Counted from the first letter of the stretch, positions 1-7,760 are shown. The stretch is 64,000 nucleotides of DNA from an uncultured Oscillospiraceae bacterium (GCA_934622035.1 CAKTVG010000007.1:1-64000), one strand, 5' to 3'. The notes: generated by a model from the letters alone, not told the origin. Made by a program: numbers and translations.

Positions 1-1
1 G

Positions 2-226
2 TTTTCGCCCTGGATGTTCTCCGAGCGTATGGCGATCCGTGATAAGGTTAAACGCAGCACGGAAAACTGTCGAGTCGTTCTTTTTGTGGATGACGAAAGC
101 AACAAAAATCTTACCGAGGAAGTACAGCAGGCAAAGCGCGAGGGTCTTATCGACGCTTTCTTGTTCGACTCGGTTTCCGAGAACTACTTTGCTTCGGGTA
201 GTGTCAAGGTTTATGCGCAAATTTGA
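2..226 (+). CDS. 3' end of an unrecognised gene (partial)
   Basis: An open frame enters from the left edge and stops at 226, giving about 74 residues of a C-terminus. The stretch CRVVLFVDDESNK followed by GLIDAFLFDSVSENYF vaguely recalls a receiver-like or nucleotide-binding alpha/beta fold, but I do not recognise the family. Base composition is clearly less GC-rich than the rest of the window, which suggests a different origin. A GC-rich hairpin with a TTCG loop follows directly. The start lies outside the window. Being a real coding end is plausible but unproven. Confidence 0.45.
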   Translation, partial: FSPWMFSERMAIRDKVKRSTENCRVVLFVDDESNKNLTEEVQQAKREGLIDAFLFDSVSENYFASGSVKVYAQI

Positions 227-254
227 TTCTGGTATCTGGCAGAAATCTATTACA

Positions 255-276
255 GGGGGGTGCTTCGGCGCCCCCC
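255..276 (+). terminator. Hairpin with TTCG tetraloop after the first partial gene
   Basis: GGGGGGTGC-TTCG-GCGCCCCCC forms a nine-pair stem (one G-T pair), followed by a weakly T-rich stretch. It lies 29 bases after the stop of the partial gene and fits a rho-independent terminator, although the T tract is poor. Confidence 0.55.
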
Positions 277-307
277 TTGGTTACTTTAGGGCGATCGGTG
301 CGCAAAG

Positions 308-344
308 GGTCAAGGGCGGCGGCAGCCGCTTGTCTTTCCCTTGA
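308..344. repeat. Inverted repeat GTCAAGGG / CCCTTGAC
   Basis: An eight-base arm and its complement enclose a smaller GCGGC-GGCA-GCCGC hairpin. It lies in the gene-free stretch 227-502, which otherwise holds the terminator before it and the inverted repeat at 393-527. Function unknown. Confidence 0.4.
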
Positions 345-392
345 CGCTTCGCGAGCCGACTGCCACTCACCCGACCAGCAGGTCTTGCTCGA

Positions 393-527
393 GATAATGT
401 ACAATAACTTGCGCAAATTGAAAAGAGCAAAAAGGAGACATAGCTTGCAGGCTCTGGTAGAATGAAGTCACGACACACACATTCGAAAGGAGACAGCAAA
501 CTATGTCCGAGAAAATTGTACATTATC
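393..527. repeat. 13-bp perfect inverted repeat flanking a 109-bp segment
   Basis: GATAATGTACAAT at 393-405 recurs as its exact complement ATTGTACATTATC at 515-527. The enclosed segment has two AAGGAGAC ribosome-binding sites (near 433 and 487) and the ATG at 503. The right copy coincides with the point where flippase homology stops. This arrangement suits a site-specific recombination or inversion site, or the end of a mobile element; neither is proven. Confidence 0.5.
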
Positions 528-1547
528 AAAGGAGGTGAAGGCGCACAGCAGCATAGCCGCGCAAAGCACGGGCACATAGCGCCACGCCTCCTGATAGGCC
601 GCATCGGCCAGAATGCGGATTTCGATTTTCGTCAGAGCGACCATTGCGCTGCACACCAGAAACAGCATCGAAAGCAGCCCAAGCCACACGTTGCTGTAAA
701 ACTCGGCCTGCGCCTGCAGGCTGCTTTTTGACTCGCTGACGGCAGAATATTGCCACGCCTGCATCAAAACGCCCGAGAGAAGCGTCAGCAGGGTCGGCAG
801 CTTGTTTGCCACGGTGTAGATGCCGTTTGCCTCGCTGCCGAGCATGGCCGAGATCATATAGCGGTCGGAAACGCTGGTGATCCACCAGAACACCGTCGTC
901 GGGATGAGCGGAATGCTGTAGCGGAGCATTCTTTTCAGCAGCTTCCGGTTCGGGCGGAGGGTCAGACGCTGCCAGAGGCGCTGCCTGCATACGAGATAGG
1001 CCGTGCAGAGGGTATCCGCCAGCCCGACGGATAAAACGTAACCGGATACACCGAGCCGGAGAACCATCAAAAACAGAAGATTCAGCGAGACGACCAGCAC
1101 GGTGTTCAGCAGTCCCTGCTTTGCATACAGCAGCGTGTCTCCGACTGTGCGGACGTACTGCTCGCAGACGGCGTGATAGCAGGCGGCCAGCGTCAGAAAT
1201 GCCAGCATCAGAGAATAGCCCTGAAGACCCTCGACCAGCCGCAGAAGCGGCAAAAGCGCCGCCAACACTGCCGCGCCTGCCGTAACCGTATAGATTCCGA
1301 TGCTGAAAATGCTCTTTTTTGCGCGGGGATATTCCGGCAGAAAGCGGAACACGCCGTCGGAGATGCCGAAGGATACAAAGGGCATCAACAGGCTGACGGT
1401 GGTGATCAGCAGATCGCCCGTGCCGTACTCCGCCGGGGTGAGCACGCCGGTGTAAAGCCGCACCATGAAAAACGTGACCAGCTTGGAAAGCAGCGTGCCC
1501 GCGCTGATGATCACCGTGTTGCGGGCAAGTGCTCTGTACTTTCCCAT
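501..1547 (-). pseudogene. Polysaccharide flippase (Wzx/MATE-type), 3'-truncated
   Basis: The protein belongs to the membrane flippases that move lipid-linked saccharide units across the membrane for capsule or exopolysaccharide assembly. The start is the ATG at 1547 (MGKYRALARNTVIISAG), behind a GGGAGAA ribosome site; the longer frame upstream is not flippase-like. The N-terminal pattern ISAGTLLSKLVTFF and the LTPAEYGTGDL segment are typical, and about ten hydrophobic segments are visible. It has 348 residues, whereas family members usually have 450-500. The last genuine residues are CAFTSF; the next eight (DNVQFSRT) come from the 13-bp repeat and the foreign segment. The C-terminal helices are missing, so it is probably non-functional. 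Confidence 0.75.
503..538 (+). pseudogene. Truncated 5' end of a gene (MSEKIVHYQRR)
   Basis: A well-placed AAAGGAGACAGCAAACT ribosome site precedes ATG at 503, but the frame closes after eleven residues. The last codons lie beyond the 13-bp repeat copy at 515-527, in what is flippase sequence on the other strand. I read it as the start of a gene whose continuation was lost or exchanged at the repeat. It could also be a short leader peptide. Confidence 0.4.
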
Positions 1548-1564
1548 AGCGTTCTCCCTTTCGT

Positions 1565-1810
1565 TCAGATTTCTTCCCCGCCGGTACGGGCAAGCTCCTC
1601 TGCGGATACGCTTTTGCTGCGTGTGATCGGCTTCCAGTCTGGCTTGCAGACGATTGCCGCGGCCGTGACCGGCAGATAGGTCAGCATAAACAGCGGAAAT
1701 GTCACTGCGGCCAGAATCTTCCGCCCGGCGGAGCAGCGAAGCTGCTTCCATTCACTGATCGTCGTAATGAGGCCGAGAATCAATACGGTCAGGCAGAGAT
1801 GGCGGTCATG
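1565..1810 (-). pseudogene. C-terminal fragment of a family 2 glycosyltransferase
   Basis: Only the last 80 or so residues are present: a hydrophobic stretch (LTVLILGLITTISEWKQL), then CSAGRKILAAVTFPLFML, a further membrane helix and a tail reading WKPITRSKSVSAEEL. This matches the C-terminal membrane region of processive GT2 enzymes of the cellulose/PNAG-synthase type found in clostridial exopolysaccharide loci. No catalytic domain is present upstream; the frame runs into unrelated sequence that belongs to the preceding sensor gene in another frame. It ends 18 bases before the flippase start, so the two once formed one operon. I infer an internal deletion. Confidence 0.6.
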
Positions 1811-2378
1811 CCGCCGGGGACGGTCGTGGGGACGGTGATGACATAGACCTTGCTGTCGCTGCCGTGAATGCCGACGCGGCTGAGCATATAGATCGTTTTC
1901 TGCGCCAGCCTGCTTTCAAACGCGCTGTCGTCGTCGTAATCGGAGCGGATTTTGCCGAAATCCTTGTTGATGATGGAGTTGATCATGAACTCCTCGCTCT
2001 TGACATACTGGAATACGGCATCCGGATGCGCGGCGGAGGTGAGATATTTCTTCTCGCTGCCCGCCTTGACAAGCTCCAGCGTCCCGGACGCGAACGCCGA
2101 GTTCTTTGCAGAATAGGTCACCTGCCCGTTTCCGTCCAGAATCAGCACGTCAACAACATCTGCGGATGCGGCGGCGGTTTTATCCGCAGCCGTTTTCAGC
2201 GCAGCCTCATCCCTCGCTTCCTCCAGGCGGGAATACTGCCAGGCAAAATCCAGCCGCTCCTGGTAGAGAAATCCCACCGCGCCCGCGCAGGCGACCCCCG
2301 CCATAATGGCAAGGATGAGATACCAGACGGCGATTTTTTAAAATTCCATTTGGATAAGATTTTTTCAAGCTTGTTCAT
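1789..2378 (-). pseudogene. Membrane-anchored extracytoplasmic sensor-like protein, frameshifted
   Basis: Translation from ATG at 2378 gives MNKLEKILSKWNFKK and then leaves the frame at the A tract (T6 at 2334-2339 on the plus strand). One extra A would restore IAVWYLILAIMAGVACAGAVGF, a clear transmembrane helix. After it comes an exported domain with DVLILDGNGQVTYSAKNSAF, reminiscent of PAS/Cache-type ligand sensors. The distal end stops at 1789 and may be fused to unrelated sequence. The gene follows the sigma factor and a small membrane protein, so it probably belonged to a signalling operon. The homopolymer could be a phase-variable tract, a dead mutation or a sequencing error. Confidence 0.5.
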
Positions 2379-2649
2379 AAACGACTCCTCCCTGATTTGC
2401 TGCTTTGCCGGAGAGCAGCACCGGCAGCAGGAACAGCACGCTCAGCGCCATAAAGGCCAGCGGAGCGATCAACACGGTGAGCGACACGCCCACAAACACC
2501 AGCAGCGCCGGAATCAGCGCCACCATAGCGCAGAGCAGCACAAACAGGCGGGATTGCAGCCGTTCCTTCCGCGCTCTGCGCAGCTCCCCGCATTTCTGCT
2601 CGATGGCGGGTGTCAGATTGCTTATTATGCGGTCCACATTCGGGTCCAT
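2365..2649 (-). CDS. Small two-helix membrane protein next to sigma factor
   Basis: 94 residues starting at ATG 2649 (MDPNVDRIISNLTPAIEQKC). A basic segment (RRARKERLQSR) is followed by two hydrophobic helices and a short tail. It begins 3 bases after the sigma-factor stop and overlaps the start of the sensor gene by 14 bases. Position and topology suggest an anti-sigma or membrane partner for the sigma factor, but there is no recognisable anti-sigma motif. It is the only intact frame in this block. Confidence 0.6.
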   Translation of the reverse strand: MDPNVDRIISNLTPAIEQKCGELRRARKERLQSRLFVLLCAMVALIPALLVFVGVSLTVLIAPLAFMALSVLFLLPVLLSGKAANQGGVVYEQA

Positions 2650-2651
2650 GC

Positions 2652-3189
2652 TTATCCGCTCCTTTCCTTGAGTTTTTTCCGCAGCTTTGCCGTACCGTCG
2701 TGGATGCGGCTTTTGATGGTTTTGGGCTGTACGCCGAAGCGCTCTGCGATCTGCGCAAGGGTCATGTCCTCCACATATTTCAGCCGGATGGCCAGCGCCT
2801 GCTCCGGCGGAAGCGTTTCCATGGCCGGACATGATCTGCTCATATTGCAGCCTCCGCTCCACCTCGTTTGCGACATTCCGCGCATCCTCCAGCTGTATGG
2901 AATCAATATCCTCCAGGCGGATGCGGTTTCGCCGCAGCTGGTCGATGTAGCAGTTTCTGGCGATCGTGATGAGCCATGTGCCGAAGGACGCGCTGCCGCC
3001 GGGATCAAACCTCTCAATGCTTCGGATCATTTTCAAAAAGGTCTCCTGCGTCAGGTCCTCGCAGAGCGTTTCGTTCTCCGTAGCTTTCCGAAGGAAGCCG
3101 GAAACATAGTCATAGTACAGCCGGATCAGCTCGTCGAACGCCTGCCGGTCGCCGCGCTGACAGCGTTTGATCAAGGCCTTTTCATTCAC
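2652..3189 (-). pseudogene. ECF-type RNA polymerase sigma factor, frameshifted
   Basis: Region 2 is intact: AFDELIRLYYDYVSGFL, then CEDLTQETFLKMIRSIERFDP and FGTWLITIARNCYIDQLRR. Region 4 is present in another frame: PPEQALAIRLKYVEDMTLAQIAERFGVQPKTIKSRI. The frame breaks near 2823-2828, where the coding strand reads TCCGGCCATG; removing one G gives a continuous protein of about 178 residues. The start at 3189 follows GGAGGAGGAAACGGTGA. As written it is truncated and would lack the -35-binding region. Either a recent pseudogene or a base-call error. Confidence 0.7.
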
Positions 3190-3276
3190 CGTTTCCTCCT
3201 CCTCCTTCTTGGTTTCATTTCCTTACACGCGGGAGCGGCAAAGAGGTTGGTGCAAATGATCCTTGTTTGCAGAAAT

Positions 3277-3305
3277 ATTATATTTTGCCGGACGGAAGAA
3301 TACAA
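3277..3305 (-). promoter_or_regulatory. Sigma-A-like promoter of the sigma-factor operon
   Basis: On the minus strand TTGTAT, a 17-base spacer and TATAAT read towards the sigma gene start at 3189. The 5' leader would be about 80 bases. Confidence 0.5.
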
Positions 3306-3404
3306 GAAAGAAAATGGTCTTCCCCCCAAAACCGCCGCCCCCGGCATCATATTGCGCCGCAGGAGCGAATATACTCTCCCATAAGAACTGAACGAGGTGG
3401 GAGA

Positions 3405-4004
3405 ATGGACTATATCACAAATCACATCGATCTGACCGGCTGCCTTGCGTCCGCGCCGCAATTTTCGCACGATAACCATGGCAAAAGGTTTTTTTCCTTT
3501 TATCTGGAGGTGGAGCGTCTCTCCGGCACGCTCGACCGTCTGCCGGTGCTCGCGTCCGAGGCGCTGCTGCGCAGCGTTCCGGTGCAGGAGGGGGATGCGC
3601 TGCATATCACGGGACAAATCCGCTCGTTTAACAGCCGCATCCCCGGCGGGCGGCGGCTCGTCATCTCCGTGCTGGCGTCCTCGCTGGAGGTCTGCGGCGC
3701 ACCGCACGACAATCTGGTCACGCTGACGGGCGTCATCTGCAAGGAGCCAGTCTACCGCCGCACGCCCCTCGGGCGGGAAATCTGCGACATCATGCTTGCG
3801 GTCAACCGCGCCTACCGCCGCGCGGACTATCTGCCCTGCATCCTCTGGGGCAAAACCGCCGAAAGCGCCGCAGGGCTGCCCATCGGGACACACCTGACGC
3901 TGACCGGCCGCCTGCAAAGCCGGTCGTACATCAAGCTGATCGACGGCCGGGCCGAGCAGCGCACCGCCTATGAGATCTCCGCCATTTCCGCAGAGCCGAT
4001 TTAA
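3405..4004 (+). CDS. Single-stranded DNA-binding protein-like protein with two OB folds
   Basis: 199 residues from ATG 3405, behind GAGGTGGGAGA. Two similar halves are visible: about residues 5-100 (IDLTGCLASAPQF...FFSFYLEVERLSG) and 105-195 (VTLTGVICKEPVYRRTPLGREICDIMLAVNRAYRRADYLPCILWG). The second half has the classical SSB pattern, including the Y-x-P-C-I-x-W-G segment. Stand-alone proteins of this kind are common in Clostridia and probably bind single-stranded DNA; a role in replication restart or repair is inference. It is monocistronic and divergent from the sigma operon. Frames starting further upstream are open but have no ribosome site. Confidence 0.75.
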   Translation: MDYITNHIDLTGCLASAPQFSHDNHGKRFFSFYLEVERLSGTLDRLPVLASEALLRSVPVQEGDALHITGQIRSFNSRIPGGRRLVISVLASSLEVCGAPHDNLVTLTGVICKEPVYRRTPLGREICDIMLAVNRAYRRADYLPCILWGKTAESAAGLPIGTHLTLTGRLQSRSYIKLIDGRAEQRTAYEISAISAEPI

Positions 4005-4041
4005 GAAGAATGCCCTACGGATGCACCAAAATTAGAATTGG

Positions 4042-4110
4042 CCGCAGGGGCGTGGCTCTGCCGCGCCCGGCGCGGGCAGCTACGGATTGGCAAATCCCCC
4101 TCCGCGGCAT
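4042..4110. repeat. Family A double-hairpin repeat (copy A1, degenerate)
   Basis: Contains the family hairpin GGGGCGTGGC-TCT-GCCGCGCCC followed by a worn core (GCGGGCAGCTACGGATTGGCAAAT). It lies between the SSB-like gene and the rny terminator. Confidence 0.5.
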
Positions 4111-4131
4111 CTGGCAATTTTGCGCAAAAAC

Positions 4132-4162
4132 GCCCCCGTTCCGGCTGCACCGGAACGGGGGC
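4132..4162 (-). terminator. Terminator of rny
   Basis: GCCCCCGTTCCGG and CCGGAACGGGGGC form a 13-pair stem with a five-base loop. On the minus strand it is followed by TTTTT (4126-4130). It sits 11 bases past the rny stop codon. Confidence 0.85.
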
Positions 4163-4172
4163 CTGTTTTGAA

Positions 4173-5723
4173 TTACTTTGCGTATTCCGTCGCTTTGGTT
4201 TCGCGAATGACATTGATCTTGATCTGACCGGGATATTCGAGCTCGGCTTCGATCTTCTTTGCGATATCGCGGGCGAGCAGCACCATATTGTCCTCGGAAA
4301 CCTCCTCGGGCTTGACCATGATGCGGACCTCGCGGCCGGCCTGAATCGCATAGGACTTTTCGACACCGGGGTAAGTGCCGGTCAGCTCTTCCAGCTTTTC
4401 CAGACGGCGGATATAATTCTCCACGTTTTCGCGGCGAGCGCCGGGACGTGCGGCGGAGATGGCGTCGGCGGCCTGCACCAGGCAGGCGATGATCGTCCGC
4501 GGCTCCACGTCGTTGTGGTGCGCCTCGATGGCGTGAATGACGTCGGGGGATTCGTTGTACTTCCGCGCCAGCTCAACGCCGAGCTGCACGTGGCTGCCCT
4601 CCATTTCGTGGTCAACGGATTTGCCCAGGTCGTGCAGCAGACCCGCACGCTTGGCAAGCGCCACGTCCACGCCCAGCTCGCTGGCGAGCAGGCCCGCGAT
4701 GTGCGCGACCTCAATGGAGTGGTTGAGCACGTTCTGGCCATAGGACGTGCGGTACTTCTGACGGCCGAGGAGCTTGATCAGCTCCGGATGGAGGTTGTTG
4801 ACGCCGGTTTCAAAGGCGGCGCGCTCGCCCTCCTGCTTGATGACGCGGTCGACCTCCTTGCGGGCCTTCTCGACCAGATCCTCGATGCGCGTCGGATGGA
4901 TGCGGCCGTCGGCGATGAGCTTTTCCAGCGCCAGACGGGCGACCTCGCGGCGGACGGGATCGAAGGAGGAGACGGTGATCGCCTCGGGGGTATCGTCGAT
5001 GATGAGATCGACGCCGGTGATGGATTCGAGCGTGCGGATATTGCGGCCCTCGCGGCCGATGATGCGGCCTTTCATCTCGTCGTTCGGCAGCGGCACGACG
5101 GAGACCGTCGCCTCTGCGGAGTGATCCGCAGCGCAGCGCTGGATGGCGATGGAGATGATCTCGCGGGCGAGCTGTTCGGAATTTTCCTTCAGATTTGCTT
5201 CGATTTCACGGATTTTCACGGCTGCATCGTGGCGGCAGTCGTTTTCAAGGCTTTGCAGGAGCTGGGCCTTGGCCTCGTCCTGCGTCAGGCCGGAGATTTT
5301 CTCCAGCACCTCGAGCTGACTTTTCTTGATGAGATTGACCTCTTCCTGCGTGGAAGCGATGGCAGCCTGACGCTTGCGCAGGTCGTCCTCCTTGCGCTCG
5401 AAGGCGTCGAGCTTCTTGTCCAGCGATTCTTCCTTCTGCTGCAAGCGGCGCTCCTGCTTTTGCAGGTCGGAGCGGCGCTCCTTAACTTCTTTTTCGTATT
5501 CCGTGCGGGATTTATGGATTTCTTCCTTTGCCTCGACCAGTATTTCACGCTTCTTATTCTCGCCGCCCTTGATGGCTTCGTTGATGATGCGTGTGGCTTC
5601 CGTCTCTGCGCTGCCGATCTCGCGCTCGGCGACCTTCTTGCGGTAGGCAATGCCGGCCAGGAAGAAAACAACTGCTACAATCAGTACTCCTAAAACAATC
5701 AGGAGATAAAAGTACCATTCCAT
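4173..5723 (-). CDS. rny: Ribonuclease Y
   Basis: Membrane-tethered endoribonuclease that initiates mRNA decay in Firmicutes. The start is ATG 5723 (MEWYFYLLIVLGVLIVAVVFF), giving 516 residues, the usual length, behind AGGAGGTG. In order: an N-terminal membrane anchor (residues 4-25); a long charged coiled coil to about residue 200; a KH RNA-binding domain with GRIIGREGRNIRTLESITGVDLIIDDTP; and an HD phosphohydrolase domain with HSIEVAHIAGLLA and LLHDLGKSVDHE. All catalytic HD residues are present. The transcript has a leader of about 210 bases with a strong sigma-A promoter and a hairpin near the ribosome site, so post-transcriptional control is possible. Identification is very secure. Confidence 0.97.
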   Translation of the reverse strand: MEWYFYLLIVLGVLIVAVVFFLAGIAYRKKVAEREIGSAETEATRIINEAIKGGENKKREILVEAKEEIHKSRTEYEKEVKERRSDLQKQERRLQQKEESLDKKLDAFERKEDDLRKRQAAIASTQEEVNLIKKSQLEVLEKISGLTQDEAKAQLLQSLENDCRHDAAVKIREIEANLKENSEQLAREIISIAIQRCAADHSAEATVSVVPLPNDEMKGRIIGREGRNIRTLESITGVDLIIDDTPEAITVSSFDPVRREVARLALEKLIADGRIHPTRIEDLVEKARKEVDRVIKQEGERAAFETGVNNLHPELIKLLGRQKYRTSYGQNVLNHSIEVAHIAGLLASELGVDVALAKRAGLLHDLGKSVDHEMEGSHVQLGVELARKYNESPDVIHAIEAHHNDVEPRTIIACLVQAADAISAARPGARRENVENYIRRLEKLEELTGTYPGVEKSYAIQAGREVRIMVKPEEVSEDNMVLLARDIAKKIEAELEYPGQIKINVIRETKATEYAK

Positions 5724-5760
5724 ATTCCTTGAATACACCTCCTGTTCACAGTATTGGGGA

Positions 5761-5781
5761 AATGGAGCACCGTGTGCTCCA
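5761..5781 (-). promoter_or_regulatory. Hairpin in the rny leader
   Basis: TGGAGCAC and GTGCTCCA form a near-perfect stem about 40 bases upstream of the rny start, close to the ribosome site. RNase Y expression is often autoregulated in other bacteria, and this may be a control or cleavage element; that is inference. Confidence 0.35.
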
Positions 5782-5941
5782 CGGGAAGCGCCGCAGGGAT
5801 TGTCCTCGGCCATCGCCGGAGCATCCGCATCAATTCTGCGTTTGCCGGATGCGCAGGCCGGATTTTGCAGCGCTTCTGAAGAAAAAGTAACGCCCGCGCA
5901 CCACCACCCCTTGCGGCGGCGGACAAACTAATCCACCGTTT

Positions 5942-5970
5942 ATTGTATCTGCAAGCGCCCGGCTTGTCAA
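5942..5970 (-). promoter_or_regulatory. rny promoter
   Basis: On the minus strand TTGACA, a 17-base spacer and TACAAT, close to consensus for sigma-A. It implies a leader of about 210 bases. The gap 5724-6178 otherwise holds the leader hairpin and repeat A2. Confidence 0.75.
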
Positions 5971-6032
5971 GAGATTTCCCCGGATTTTTGCATAGGATTG
6001 TGTCTGTAATTTGTGTATGTACCATCAAACCA

Positions 6033-6140
6033 TCCTGTAGGGGACAGGTTACCCGTCCCGGGTGCAGGAATTTTCAAATTTGTAACTGCCGTGGCCGCAA
6101 TATACGTGAAGGGTAGGACACATGGGTCCTGCCCCACAGG
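6033..6140. repeat. Family A double-hairpin repeat (copy A2)
   Basis: CCTGTAGGGG at the left pairs with CCCCACAGG at the right. Inside are GGGACAGGTTACCCGTCCC, the core GGTGCAGGAATTTTCAAATT and a second hairpin GTAGGACACATGGGTCCTGC. It is a complete element of the three-hairpin type. Confidence 0.7.
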
Positions 6141-6178
6141 TGTGGTTGTGAATGAATTGCGGGCGCGGGAAGAAAGCC

Positions 6179-6406
6179 CTAATCCTCCCGCAATGTCTCG
6201 CGCAGCTGCAAATACTGCTGCTCCAGCCCCTTCCATAATGCGGAAAGCGTTTGATATTCCTCCAGCGCGGCCGTCATTTCCGGAGAATCATATGCCGTTC
6301 CGTCCGCCGCCAGGGCGCGCAGACGTTCCCGTGCCGTCTCGACCTCTACGCCTATGCTATATAGCCTCGCCGCTGCCTTCAGAAGCAGTGCTTTTTCTTC
6401 CTGTAT
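6179..6406 (-). CDS. Small acidic helical protein with a non-standard start codon
   Basis: A clean 75-residue frame that begins with neither ATG, GTG nor TTG. It reads IQEEKALLLKAAARLYSIG, then VEVETARERLRALAADGTA and YDSPEMTAALEEYQTLSAL, ending in QQYLQLRETLRED. The composition is typical of a real amphipathic-helical protein. AAGGAG lies six bases before an ATA codon (6404-6406); ATT is two codons earlier, directly behind the same site. A stop lies upstream in frame, and no standard start exists before the helical region. Either a rare AUA/AUU start is used or a former ATG mutated to ATA. It is divergent from the XRE regulator. Family unknown. Confidence 0.5.
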   Translation of the reverse strand: MQEEKALLLKAAARLYSIGVEVETARERLRALAADGTAYDSPEMTAALEEYQTLSALWKGLEQQYLQLRETLRED

Positions 6407-6485
6407 TTCAATCTCCTTATCACGGCAATTTGCATTTTTATTTTATATCATTCAAACGAAAATAGCAATATGCTGTAATAGATTG

Positions 6486-6514
6486 TTTTCACAAAAACCA
6501 CCATCCACTACAAT
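6486..6514 (+). promoter_or_regulatory. Promoter of the XRE regulator
   Basis: TTTTCA, 17-base spacer, TACAAT, ending 29 bases before the ATG at 6544. The -35 box is weak. Confidence 0.5.
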
Positions 6515-6543
6515 AAGAAAAACATTTGTTGGACGGTGGAATC

Positions 6544-6894
6544 ATGCAGGAAGTCGATTATCAGAAGCTCGGGCAGAGAATACGCCAGCTGCGCGTGCAG
6601 CGGGGACTGACGCAGGCGGAGCTGAGCGTCATGGCCGGCTGCTCAAACAATTACCTGAGCCACATTGAAACTGCGCAGTGCAAGCTCTCTCTTTCCATGC
6701 TGCTCCGTCTTTCCGCCGTTCTCGGCGAGAGCACGGACTATTTCCTGCTGGACACGCCCTATGCCCCGCCGGAGGCCATCATCAACCGCGAGATTTCCGC
6801 AAAGCTGGAAAAATGCCGTCCGGAGACGCTCGTCGCCGTATCGCAGATGATCGATGTGCTTTTGCAGCAGCAGACGCAGCTGACAGAAGAATAA
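6544..6894 (+). CDS. XRE-family transcriptional regulator
   Basis: 116 residues from ATG 6544, preceded by GGTGGA. The N-terminal helix-turn-helix is clear: LGQRIRQLRVQRGLTQAELSVMAGCSNNYLSHIETAQCKLSLSMLLRLSAVLGESTDYFL-type sequence spans residues 6-66. The C-terminal 50 residues form two helices (NREISAKLEKCRPETLVAVSQMIDVLLQQQ), probably for dimerisation. It is cytoplasmic and presumably binds DNA as a dimer. It is divergent from the small ORF at 6179, which may be its target. No effector domain is seen. Confidence 0.85.
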   Translation: MQEVDYQKLGQRIRQLRVQRGLTQAELSVMAGCSNNYLSHIETAQCKLSLSMLLRLSAVLGESTDYFLLDTPYAPPEAIINREISAKLEKCRPETLVAVSQMIDVLLQQQTQLTEE

Positions 6895-6900
6895 AAAGAC

Positions 6901-6929
6901 CACGCCGCCGGGGGTTCTCCGGCGGCGTG
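6901..6929. terminator. Bidirectional terminator between the XRE gene and yebC
   Basis: CACGCCGCCGG and CCGGCGGCGTG form an 11-pair stem, flanked by AAAAAG on the left and TACTTTTAT on the right, so it can serve both converging genes. Confidence 0.8.
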
Positions 6930-6953
6930 TACTTTTATAATATAAAAGCAAAA

Positions 6954-7688
6954 TCAGTCTCTGTCCCAGTTGTGCCAGACGTTCTGGACATCGTCGTCGT
7001 CCTCAAAGAGGTCGAGCATTTTTTCCATGTTGGCGGCATCGTCGGGGTTGTCGAGCTTCTTATACTCGCCCGGTACCATCTCAATCTGCGCGGAGACGAA
7101 GCTGTAGCCCTTTGCGGTCAGCGCATCGGCCACGGCGTTGAAATCGTCCGGCGTGGTGTAGACGGTGAAGCAGTCCTCCTCGGCCTCGAAATCGTCCGCG
7201 CCGCAGTCCATGGCGTCCATCATGACGTCGTCTTCCTCATAGTCGCCGTCCTCGTTGTCGATGACGAGCACGCCCTTCTTGCTGAAGTTCCAGGAGACGC
7301 AGCCGTTGGCGCCCATCTTGCCGCCGTACTTGTCGAAATGGTGGCGGATGTTGCCCGCGGTGCGGTTGCGGTTGTCGGTCATGGTCTCGACGATCACGGC
7401 GATACCGGCGGGGCCGTAGCCCTCATAGGTGATGGAATCGTAGGCATCGCCGCTGCCGGCGCTTGCAGCCTTTTCCAGCACGCGCTTGATGTTATCGTTG
7501 GGCATGTTGGCGGCCTTTGCCTTGGTGATGACGGTGGCCAGGCGGGAGTTATAGTTCGGGTCGGCGGAGCCGCCTTCCTTCACGGCGACGTACATCTCCT
7601 TCGCAATCTTGGTAAAAGCGGCAGCGCGCTTTGCGTCCTGCGCACCCTTCGTTTTCTGAATGTTATGCCACTTGGAATGTCCGGACAT
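6954..7688 (-). CDS. yebC: YebC/PmpR family protein (TACO1 type)
   Basis: 244 residues with the signature start MSGHSKWHNIQKTKGAQDAKR and the conserved YEGYGPAGIAVIVETMTDNRNRT core. Family members were long annotated as DNA-binding regulators; recent work on bacterial and mitochondrial homologues shows a role in translation at difficult sequences such as proline runs. The protein is cytoplasmic and of full family length, with an acidic C-terminus rich in aspartate. It is transcribed alone from a good promoter and ends at a shared terminator. Assignment to the family is certain; exact role here is from family knowledge. Confidence 0.95.
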   Translation of the reverse strand: MSGHSKWHNIQKTKGAQDAKRAAAFTKIAKEMYVAVKEGGSADPNYNSRLATVITKAKAANMPNDNIKRVLEKAASAGSGDAYDSITYEGYGPAGIAVIVETMTDNRNRTAGNIRHHFDKYGGKMGANGCVSWNFSKKGVLVIDNEDGDYEEDDVMMDAMDCGADDFEAEEDCFTVYTTPDDFNAVADALTAKGYSFVSAQIEMVPGEYKKLDNPDDAANMEKMLDLFEDDDDVQNVWHNWDRD

Positions 7689-7726
7689 AAGTATGCTTCC
7701 TCTCTGATAAAGTTTTCGTACGGATT

Positions 7727-7755
7727 ATTTTAGCACACGCAGCGCGGCTTGACAA
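7727..7755 (-). promoter_or_regulatory. yebC promoter
   Basis: On the minus strand TTGTCA, 17-base spacer, TAAAAT, about 40 bases before the start codon. Confidence 0.7.
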
Positions 7756-7760
7756 GCCGT

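Noticed and set aside
1864..3384. A 506-codon plus-strand frame across the sigma/sensor block
   Set aside because: No family resemblance; the minus strand holds recognisable though frameshifted sigma and membrane proteins.
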